Of a stretch of DNA of 64,000 nucleotides, positions 36,121 to 46,501 are shown piece after piece. The notes below the pieces were generated by a model that had not been told where the DNA came from, ran no database searches, and worked only from the letters and a program-made list of their open reading frames with translations. This stretch comes from Caprimulgus europaeus (taxonomy: Eukaryota; Chordata; Aves; Caprimulgiformes; Caprimulgidae). The stretch covers positions 25,316,015-25,380,014 of the forward strand of contig OU015528.1 in the NCBI GenBank assembly GCA_907165065.1. The letters are read 5' to 3'. The translations under genes and the position numbers were made by a program. Each line of letters starts with the position of its first letter. The first letter of the stretch is position 1.

Positions 36121-39100
36121 CTAGAAAGAAAAAGAAATATACTTGAACAACAAGTTATTTCAGGTTCCACAACAACTGAAAGGTACAACTCTAAGCTAGA
36201 AGAGGAAGACCTGTATGCTTCAAGAGTCACTCACTGACAGATACATAAGCACATTTTGTCACATGTCAAGCTCCATTCCCCTAGTTTCATAATCACAGAA
36301 TATATAAATGAAAATACTGCAGATTCACATTTCACATGCATCACAAGCATGCTTCAGTGTTCATCTTTGTTTTACATCTATCCTTAACTGTACATTCTCC
36401 CACAGAGCTGCTGAGGTAAATACACAATACATTTCCCTGTATCAAACAGTTCATGCACCTGAACTAGCTTTAAACTAATCCCTGAGTTCCAGGACACAGC
36501 AGTTCTAAATCAAGCACAGGTTGCAAAAACCCACTCAATACTGGAAGATCAATTCACTGATTAGCTTGTGCAACTGTAAGAGCCTGAAAACACAACTGGT
36601 CTAGAGATCCACTGCGAGGTGCTGGATGACAAGACTGTTAGACACCCACACTCAGCTTCAGAAGGTCATTTAACTGACCTAAGGTGAACAAGATAAAGAG
36701 TAAAACATTCATTTAGAGTACAGAGTTCAGCCAAGCAGGGCACATTTTCCTTCACAACGGGCTGGATTTAGCTTACTTTCCTATTAGATTGTACTATAAA
36801 TAAAAACACCTCTCATACATTCAATATCAAAGAATTCATCTGATAAATATCACTGCACATAAAGGTTTACATATGAAACTCTCAATGGCTGAATGGATCT
36901 CAAAAAATAACTTCTACACAAGAAAAGTAGCTTCAACAGTAATTAAAAGTTGTAACTGATTTTTTTTCAGCAATGTATTTGTCAAAATGTTATATCTGAA
37001 AAACAAACTGATGCTAGAACTCAGGGAAAAAGTCACAGCATAAATAATTAGTAAGAAAGATCAGTTCCACTTAGTCACATGATCGTTCATGATTTTTATG
37101 AAGGAGAGGATGAGCTCTTCCTAACAGAAGAAATCTAATCATTTTCCAAGGCTTGTTCATACTATATTTAAAACAGAGTACAGAAACATGAATGTTCAAA
37201 GACAGAATGCTGGTTGCCACCTAACCACAGGGTGTACGAGAAAGCCCTGAACATGCCAGAAGTAACGTGTCCCCCTGACCAGATTACACTAATTTCAGCG
37301 TATCATAAGTACAACTCAAAGAAATGAAAGGTATGACTCTCCTAAAAGCTGAATAAACTAACCTTAGAGTCTGAGTACCACTGAAGTTAGAATTCTTTTA
37401 ACACGGTATGTGGCCCAAAATTAGTCATGTAGAGTTCAAAACCTCAGTTACATAAGACAATTAAAGCCTTTAATAGAAGTCCACACCCTCTAAAGAAAAT
37501 TAACACCCAAGCACCAAAAACTTTTTAAAAAAATACCATTTCTAATAGGTAAGTCATAGGGCTAAAATGAATGTTGTGAGGCAAGAGCAAAAAGCTCCCA
37601 AGATTAATGTACCCGTGCCCTCTCAAGCATTTATTTGGCTAGCAGCCTGCATGATATCAAGTGTTAAGGAGCAGCAGTTGAAACAAATTGTATTTTGATC
37701 AGTGTACTTCGATACCAAAGGGACAGTTCTCTTCAGTATCCTTCCTGCATGATACCAGACATATTTTTAGTACAAGCCTTTCCAAGGCTTTTGCACTTTT
37801 TTGCTTTTCTCTCACCAGCTAACTAACCTGAAACTTTGCTACTTGGGCACTAAGAACTACATACATGTACATCCTTCCACACTTTTAGGGCTTTAGAATT
37901 TCTGTAATGCAGTTTTATGCTATACTGCTCCTGTTTTTATCTGAATTTCTAAAGCACATTGGAAAAAAAAAAAACAAAACAGTATTTAAATTTCACTATT
38001 TTTTAAATACTTTCACTTTCCAGGCTACTGCACAGTAGTTACTCAAAATACATTCCAGAAATTGTTAACTTCTATATACTTCTTGTCATTAAACTCACAC
38101 CACACAACAGTCCCTCCTAACAATTATTAGGAACTACATTTTATCTGGGTACATCTAGCAATAAAGTGGGACATTTTATTAACACAGATTAACTATTTAA
38201 CTCTGTTGGATAAGCAGTTATGGATTTTAACTACTATTAAACTAGCTATAAGAAGCATACTGTCTATAATGTTTATCAAAAGTATTATAAAGGTGATAAC
38301 ACTCAATCGGTTCTCTATCAATTTATCACCATTTCTCAATAGCTACAAATGAAGTGATGTTTAAAGACAATACAACCGGAATAAAATCTGTCACATGTAG
38401 AAAATAAGGAGCTACTTCCACCTTGCAGTGTAAATGCCCTATTCCATCCTTCTTTGAAAGAAATTAGCAAAGATCTTGGATATACGCTTATATTCACGAA
38501 GTCTCATACACAGCAATTCCACAGCATCGCTACTGCTCTGTTTACATGAATTGTGATGCACTATCCAGTGGAATCCTGATGTCATATAACTATTTTTACA
38601 AAAGATTTATTAGTAGTAAGAAAGTTACCAAAGTTTCCCATTGGTTTTCATAACACGATTAATCCAATGAGTAAGCAAGTCACCTAGTCCACAACCAGCT
38701 ACAGGGAAGTCTGACAAACTCTGGGGCTTGCACTTTTCTTGGCCTCTGCTACACTGACCAGAAAGGAAATCCAGGAGAAGGCTCCTGAATCTTGCTCTGG
38801 AGAACAGAGAAACGAAACTGAGCCTCGCCTGGCATCATCCTCCCTAGCCAGACCCCTAACGAACATCGCTAGAGCCGTACGCCAAAAAAAGGCCAAGCCA
38901 GACCTCGGCAGATGATACCAGCGACACTTAACGACGCTGTCCCACTTCCAAATCGGCCAGGCTTGGTAAAGTCCACAGCAGATAGGCCTAGAGAGAAGTG
39001 AGAGCCCATGGGGGCCCAAAGGACAAATAAACCCACCAGGCCGAGTCACGGTGCTCCCCCTTTCCCACACCGCCGCCAGCCCCCCTCCCCCAGCTGCCCC

Positions 39101-39279
39101 AGAACCCCCTAACATCTCCGGCCACTCGGCGTCCGCCTTCCCTCCAGCTACCTCAACACTCCTCCGCCTTCTCCAAGCCCTTCCACAGCGGCCCAGGCCC
39201 TTCGCTGCCGCCCCTCTCCCCGTCGAAGGAAGCCCCTCTCCCCGTCGAAGGAAGGCCCGCTCCCCGACGCGCCCCTCAC
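36121..39279 (-). other. DNAJB9 5' UTR intron (inferred)
   Basis: Inferred from a good acceptor just upstream of the ATG (ttctttctag, ending at 36121) and a strong donor in the CpG island, where the minus strand reads CTGAG|GTGAGG with the cut after 39280. The 3.16 kb between them is AT-rich with no recognisable exon or repeat. Vertebrate DNAJB9 genes have a non-coding first exon, which supports this. Transcript data would be needed to fix the donor. Confidence 0.7.
39220..39256. repeat. Two-copy 19-bp direct repeat in the CpG island
   Basis: The unit 'ctctccccgtcgaaggaag' appears twice in tandem at about 39214-39256, the copies joined by 'cccc'. It lies just downstream of the DNAJB9 donor, inside the start of its first intron. 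Short GC-rich tandem duplications of this kind are often length-variable. Confidence 0.85.
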
Positions 39280-39410
39280 CTCAGCCCTCGCTCGCCGCCG
39301 CCAGCACAGAGGCGGCTGCTGCCCCACAGCGCCCCGCGCGCCGCTCGCACCCAGCCGCCGCAGCGCTCGCGCAGACCTTCCCCCGCGCCCCAGCAGCGGT
39401 TCCTACACGA
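39280..39410 (-). other. DNAJB9: DNAJB9 non-coding first exon (approximate)
   Basis: The 3' edge (39280) is set by the minus-strand donor CTGAG|GTGAGG. The 5' edge is only a guess, placed just inside the CCAAT/E-box cluster at 39422-39445. The sequence is very GC-rich and would form the 5' UTR start of DNAJB9. Confidence 0.45.
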
Positions 39411-39421
39411 AGCGCTGCGCC

Positions 39422-39445
39422 ATTGGCCGCTCAGCCCCACGTGAC
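39422..39445. promoter_or_regulatory. CCAAT box (reverse) plus CCACGTGAC E-box, UPR-like site
   Basis: ATTGG (reverse CCAAT, NF-Y type) at 39422-39426 is followed by CCACGTGAC at 39437-39445, which holds a CACGTG E-box and a CCACG half-site. DNAJB9 is a known XBP1s target and ER stress elements combine CCAAT with CCACG. The spacing and orientation here (ATTGG-N10-CCACG) match neither ERSE (CCAAT-N9-CCACG) nor ERSE-II (ATTGG-N-CCACG). The reverse strand TCACGTGG is one base from the UPRE TGACGTGG. It sits just upstream of the inferred DNAJB9 first exon. Confidence 0.5.
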
Positions 39446-39619
39446 GCGAGGCACGCGGACAGCCGCCGCCACAGCTTGCGCCGCTGGGCGGAGCTCTTCC
39501 GCTGGCGCGAGGGGCGGTGGGAGGAGGAGGTGGGTGCGGTCCCTCTGACTCCGCCCCCCGCACCCCTGTTGCTGCCGCGCGGTTGGTTCCGCCCCGCTCC
39601 GCCGCCGCCCCGCTCCGCT

Positions 39620-39702
39620 ATGCCGCGGTACTGCGCCGCGTCCTGTTGCAAGAACCGAGGCGGCCAAAGCTCCAGGGACCAGCGCAAGCTGAGCTTCTAC
39701 CC
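39620..39702 (+). CDS. THAP5: THAP5 coding exon 1
   Basis: Encodes MPRYCAASCCKNRGGQ... to FYP, the first Cys ligands of the THAP finger. The ATG at 39620 has a fair context (cgctATGCCG) and MPRYCAA is the family start. The donor is ACCC|gtgagt at 39703, strong. The last codon is split after CC. Confidence 0.97.
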
Positions 39703-42700
39703 GTGAGTGGCGGGGAGGGGCTCGGGTCTGCGGGGGGGTTGGCGCTGCGGATGGCGGGCGCCAGAGGGGCCAACCCCGAGTGAGGCGAGGCCCGCGGGGG
39801 GTAAATGGCCGAGAAAAGAACGTGGAACCCTGCCCAGTCGCCAGCGGTTGGAGGGAAGTAGCGCTCCCGCCTCTGCGGGGGGAGGGTGTGGGGAAAGGGG
39901 CCGTAGGCTGGGTAGCCCGTCACCCCTCGCCCAGAGGGACGGTACTTGCTCGGCGGGGAGAGGTGCGGCAGCCTCGAAGGGCTCTTGAAGAGGTGCTGAG
40001 GATTCGTGAAGTGCAGACCGAAGAGGTTCGACTGAAAAATAACATTTGCGCCTGTAACGGCGAGGCTGTTTCAGGGCTACGTAGCAGCGGGCGCCCCGAC
40101 CCCGTTTCTCCAAGCGCGGAAGCCTTTGAGGCGAGGGGTGTTTCGGCAGGGCAGGCCTTCGTGGGGGCATTGGCTCAATGGTGAAGGAGCTTAGTGTCCT
40201 CTGTCTGACAGCTTCCAAGCTAAGGGAAGGGCCTAACACAGTAGGAAAGTGAGCATACATTGATTCTTTAAAATTAAACGTTGCCACTAGAGTTATTGTC
40301 TTGCCAGCGCTGTGAACAGCTGGTCTGTTTCGAGGCAGCTGAGCTAGCTGGAAGCTGACCAGCTGGATTGCCAAATAACAGTTTATGGTGGCTACGTAGG
40401 ACTCACCGGCCACCTGATTGATTAGTCACCATCCCAGGCCCACCGTAACCTTTGTGCTGTTGCAATTACGTGGCTGTTGATTCCCAGAATGGTGAGTTCA
40501 AAACAGTTTTTCCCAACCCTGAGAGGAGGACAGTGCAAGTGGCTAAATATTAATGTATTTCTGTTGAATAAAAGAATGATAAGCATTTGTCAAAGGAAGG
40601 AATTTCGTAGCATTTAAGAAAAAAATTCAAGAATAAATTTCACAACTAACTTCAAAATCTGTTTTGGTAAAATTTGTACCTCAAACTTAGTTGTCAGTTT
40701 ATTTCAGTTGCTGAGTAGTCATTGTTATTCCAAGATCAGGAAGTCTGTCTAGGAAGACTGACAGGAAGACTGCTTTGACAGGGATTTTAGTTTAGATTGA
40801 TGAAGGAAACCTCTTTTTCCTGGCATGTCTCTTTTTATGTGATTTATCATAAAAACAGTCATGAAAATGAGGAGAAATAAATTATTTATATAGTTGTAGA
40901 AAATATGAGTGCCACATGGATGATCAAAACAAGTTTGAGTGCTGATACATATTTATATTCAAATGTATGGCATCAGTATAAAGGTGATTGCAAACAGCTG
41001 TTTTATCCAGCCATTAAATTGTGCTGCATTACGAGTATCATGGTCCTGTAGAAGGGGTGCTGAGATGTGATTCATAGAAATCTCTTGCCCTACATGAGCA
41101 ACTGCTACTGATGGGAATTGCAAGTTTTACTCCCTTGCCTCTTACCACCCCAGAGAAGTCATCTGCTGCTCTGTGTTTTTGAGTCTGAGCCCCCTCTGAA
41201 CTTTTTAACTGTGACCTATTCACAGCTGGTTTAGCTGCCTGGCTTTGCATTATTTCTTCAACCCTCTGACTTGTGCAGTGGTGGCAGCTCCTGAATAAAT
41301 TCTGTCCACTTTTTTCTTTCATTTTTCCTTTTTTTTGTGTGTCTCATTTACACCAGAGAACAGATTCTGTTGATGAATAAAGGGGTATTGAAGCAGGAGC
41401 AGGTTTTGGTAAAGTTGCCCTTAAGCAAAAATAATAAATGTTGCTATCAGACATTGCCAATCACTAAAGATTACTTTGTTTCCCATCTGAAGCTGGCTGA
41501 TTGTGGGGAAGGCAGTGTGTTGTATTGCAAGGGTAACAGCGGTGGAAGCAATTGTTCTCTGGCCCTTCTTGGAGAGAGTGTGATTGATGATGTCACCTTC
41601 AATTGAAAGAAGCCGTCCTCTTACTGAGAGCCTTCTTTGGACCTAGGTAGTAACAGCCCAGGCTAAGCTCTGTTACTCATGGGGCATGCCATGTAATATA
41701 TGTAATGCTGCAACTGGGTGTATGCAATCTAAGTAGGCAGGATTTGAAAAAGCTGAATCTCTAACTTGTCCTTGAGAGGTTAGTGTGTTCTTGCTAGGGT
41801 TATTCCTTGCATTCCTGCAGACTCTTAAGAGTGAGATGCATCAAAAGCTTGCTCAGTTTCCCTGGTAAATTCAGAACTTAAATGGCAATTTAACAAATCC
41901 AAAAGATCGGGGAAGAGATGGAGACGTGCACATTTATCCTGTGAATCTCAGGTATGTTTCTCTCAAAATCACCTAAGTTTGCAGTTTCGGAGCACTTACA
42001 CAGTTATGGGCCTGCATAAGAGAGTCACTGCTGTGTATGGCTTTTGGAAGAAACCTGCAGCTTCAGGGATTTGAGGGTAGGATCGAGGGTTTGCCAAGAA
42101 GTAGCCGGACTCACTGGTGCCTTTCAGAGCATTCAGGTGACACTGGGCATTCCAGGCTCTCCCCAAATTCTGTTGTGTGGGAATACTTCACTGCAGAACC
42201 AATTTTTTTGTGCATTGAAGTTCCATAAATACATATACGGTAATAAGCATAAGCAAAATAATCTATTGTTAATTAAAAGGAAAAAAGAGCTAAAGGAGAA
42301 ATGGAGTTAGGAATGCTCCATTTCTATTTAGGGAATAAAACAAAATGGCTCTTGTAAAGAGGCTGTAGGCACTTTTTCATGTCTGGATGTTTCTGTTGTC
42401 CATCATACTGCCAACAGCTAATAGTTCTTACACCTTACAGTTACAATCAGGTCAGGTTTAATGATCACATGAATCTGTCTCCAATAGTTTCATATACACA
42501 AAATCATCGAATTTTTTAAAATTCCCATTATTATTGCTCATGATTCCAAAGAATATTGCTTTCTTAACAGTAGTTATTTAACAGTGCTCAGAATTCAAGT
42601 TATGGTTTATGTATATCATATGTGGTTACATGGTAGAGTTGAAACTTGATAAGCACCAGATTGATCTGTAAGCGCATTACAAATATCCTGTTGTCTGTCT

Positions 42701-45700
42701 GGTAAGAGATGAGAGCCAAGAGTGGTCTGAATCTTCATTTTGCCATTACCATAACTACTTGACTGTACATGTATCATAATGAGCCTTTCATTTCTGTTTA
42801 ATATGTGTGTCGCGATTCATTAAGTAAATTATATATAATCTTTGCCTGGTTTCTTTTAATTTTCTTCTCTTTATCATGTAATTTGTCTGCCCTGTTGCAC
42901 ATATTTTCAAAATAGATTTATTTTTTTTCTATGAAAGTCTATACTCTTCACTGCTGGTTGATGGTTGAAAAGTTAGTTATGGAGTACACAATATTATGTG
43001 GCCTCTCAACACTGTAAGAAAGCTTAATTGCTGAAACACAAAATGCAGAAATGCTTTGCATTTGTTTGTATATACTTTTGAACAAAATTCAAATTGTGCA
43101 TTAGAAATATTCACATATCTAAGTTATCAAGTAATCCAAAGTATGACATATATTGAGATACTCTGTTAAATAGACAATTGTAACAAAAGCTTTTGTTAAT
43201 ATTTTGTCTAGTAAGACAAGAAAGCTCCTATTTCTAAAATGAGGACTAGAGCTATCTTTTTTTAAATTAAGAGAGAGTATTTCATCAGACATCAGCAGAA
43301 ACCTTTCTGAGCAAATGTTGCAGGATCAAGCCTTTAAAACATTTTGGCCATGGGTTCTGAAACACTTGACCAGCAGAAATCAATAGAAATTCTGCTGCTG
43401 AACTCTGGAGCAAATACAAAACTATAAATATTTTGGATAATTATTGGATTAACAACTAAGTGACATCCTGATTAGCATTTCATATTTAAAATTTTAAAAA
43501 AGGATTATTTTAATCTTTTTGTAAGGAAAGAATACCTTGTAAGGAACAGTTAGATGTTCTTCATTTAAAAAGAAGAAAGAAAAAAATAACAGGTTTTTGT
43601 TTGTTCTTTCACTTGCTTTAAAAAAGATTTCCACTTCATGATAAAGAGAGACTTGAGAAATGGTTACGGAACATGAAACGAGATGCATGGACTCCAAGTA
43701 AGCACCAGCTTCTGTGCAGTGATCACTTTACTCCCGATTCCCTTGATGTGCGATGGGGTATACGGTACTTGAAACACACGGCTGTACCAACAATTTTCTC
43801 TTCCCCAGATGATGAGGTAATGTATTCCTATCTTTTTTTATTGTAGTACAAAGCTAACCCAACTATTTTATACAGATTTTCTAATTATCTGTACTATATT
43901 CACACTTCATGTTAAAAATAGAATTCCTGTTCATCAAAATATTTTATCAACAGGACTGACAGAAAAGTAATATGTGATTTCACAGTGTAAAGGAAAAAAA
44001 AACCAACTTTTTAAGATCAGCAAAGAGAGGGAAGAGTTACACTATTTGTGTATTGTTCTCTACCACCTTGCTGTATGGATTATGGTGCAAGTGAATGATT
44101 ATTTCCCAGAAATACTTAATGATTTCATTAATTCTTCTTCCAAATAAAGATTTTTTTGTGTCTCACAAGCAGTGTTAATTGCCTATGTTTCAATATCGGT
44201 AACCATTCTGTATTAGTTTGCATGGATTTTTATTTTTAAGACTGTTGTAAAAGTGTGAGGGCAGGTACAGATGGACAAGGAAGCTTTTCAATGAAAGTAA
44301 AGGTCTATCCAGACAGGTGTTGTGATGCCTTCTCTTCAACCTCAATGGCAGTTTTGATAGGCAAGGATTTGGGGGGAAATTCCCAAATTTATTTTGTAAG
44401 AGATTTGTCTAGTGAAAAGATTAGTCTGAGAAGGCCTTTTTCAGCTGCTGGTAGAACAGAGAAAGGGCAATACTTCATGCTCTCAAAATCTCTAAGATTG
44501 ATGTCATGTTAAGTATCACCTTTGAAAAGATAAAGGTAACCAAATGAATTCTATTTTTGTATATATTTTTCAGTCCTTTAACAGTGAAGGTTTGTGTAAA
44601 ATCAAATTACAAACTATAATGTATTTAGGAAACTTCAGACTACATACATACTTTTATGAACATACACTTTGAAATTATCTTTTCATCATAATTTGTTTTT
44701 TTCAGCTTGATCTGTTCTCCCCCTTCCCCCTTTTTATTTTTTGCCTGGCCTATATTTAGTTAGCAAAGTTAAAGATGATTCTTGTTCTGTTTGTTTGTTC
44801 TCGGGTGGTTTTTTGTTTTGTTTTTTTTTAGTTCACAGGCCTATCTAACACAAGTGCAAATTCTGCAGCTTGGTCTCTTCATAATCAAGCCTACTAGAAA
44901 AAAAAAAAGACACTGTTAGTGTATTTTTGTTTCACTGATGGACATATCCAAAAGGTTTTTTGGGTACTGATCTGTTCTGGTTTCACTAGGACAGAGCTAA
45001 TTTTCTTCTTAGTAGCTAGATTAGTTTTGTGTTTTGGTTTCAGTATGGGATTTATTATGAGAAGAACAATGATAACATATTAATGTTTCTAGTTGTTGCT
45101 ATCCCACTGGGGAGAGTATTTCTCCAAAAAGAACTGTGGTGGGCTTAGCTTGGCTGGCAGCCAAACACTAAACAGCCACACGCTCAGTCTCCCCCAGTGG
45201 GACAGGGAACAGGATCAGAAGGGTAGAAGTGAGAAAACTTGTGGGTTGAGAGAAAAACAGCTTAATAATTAAAATAATAATTATAACAGTAATGATGGAA
45301 TGTTCCAATGAGTGGTGCACAGTTCAGTTGCTCAACACCCACCAAACGATGCCCAGCCTGTCCCCCAGCTAGTGATCCTGGAGCAGAGACAGTCCCAAAA
45401 CCACAATCCTGGAAGAGTGAGCTGGAGCAATCCGAGAGAATCTGTCAGCTTTCCAGTCGGCTCTCATTGATGTACTGAACGTGGCGTCATACGATACAGA
45501 ACACTCCCTTGCCATATCCAAATGCCAATTTGGGTTTGCTCATTACTACACTCCCCCCCGAGTCCTTTGTACCTGGGGACTAGCAAAACATGAGGAAGTT
45601 GGAAATGTCCTTTTTCTTCTAGTAACAACTAAAAACATTAGTATGTTATCAGCATTCTTGATCTTAAATCTAATCATGTGGTGATGTAGTTTACGTGGAG

Positions 45701-46461
45701 GAGACGAAAAGAAGGTGGCTAAAAAAAGGTAAGTTTCAAATTGTCCCTCTTTCAAGAACAGCTTTTATTTGAAGTCCTGTTAAAATTTTATCCTTCTGTT
45801 AAAATTTCTATCCATCCAAAAATAGATCTTCAGGTTTTATGGATTGTGAAGTTTGGTTGTCAGAATTGAATTACTTGTTTAAAAATCCACCTGTGTGTTT
45901 GTGCATGAGTACGTTTCACTACTCTGCAGGCCTGTGTTTGCATTTTTTGTTGTTGTTGTTGTTAAATTCTCTTTGAGGTGGAGTATATGTCTAAAAATTT
46001 GCCATAAATGGCTAAAACAACTTTGTTTCATCTTTAATGCAAAAATCTCCTACTGTGTAGATTTAATACACATGTAGTTGATACAGTGTTTCAGATGGTA
46101 ATAGGAGATGCCACCCGATCTTGCTCAAACATATTTATATAGCTACTTCAAGTGCTAGAAGTGCTAGAAAGTGCTACTTTCTTTCTTCAAGTGCTTTTAA
46201 AATTATGATCATTTGGGCAAGTTGGTAAAGTTCCTTAGAGTTTGAAAAAGAAAAAAAAAAAGTATTACTGCCTTTAGAACTTTAAAATAATATTTTCACA
46301 TTTAGAACCTGAAGCAAAGTTATGGAAGGCACTTATATGAATTTTCAGGTTTCTGTTGTAATTTAAAAATTACTGATTTAAATTTAAATTACTGCGCCAT
46401 TTAAAAATTACTGGTTACCTAATATTATGCTATAGAATGAGCTTTGCCCCCTCTCCTCCCC

Positions 46462-46501
<40 letters not shown>

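Larger units (their letters stand above)
39030..40190. promoter_or_regulatory. CpG island, divergent DNAJB9-THAP5 promoter
   Basis: A ~1.1 kb island dense in C+G and CpG, in sharp contrast with the AT-rich flanks. It covers the DNAJB9 first exon, the gap between the genes and THAP5 exon 1 plus the start of its intron. No TATA box is apparent. GC-box cores (ggggcggtggg near 39511, ccgccccgc near 39588) and an ETS-like 'cttccg' (near 39497) are visible. Only about 200-340 bp separate the likely start regions, so the two genes must share this promoter, as they do in mammals. The many open frames on both strands here reflect a lack of AT-rich stop codons and are not genes. Confidence 0.9.

Noticed and set aside
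39422-39441. A canonical ER stress element
   Set aside because: The half-sites exist but orientation and spacing differ from both ERSE and ERSE-II, so it is listed only as UPR-like.
38699-40413. Several 90-240 codon frames on both strands in the CpG island
   Set aside because: GC-rich DNA lacks stop codons, the frames overlap each other, are Pro/Arg/Ala-rich and cross the true first exons.
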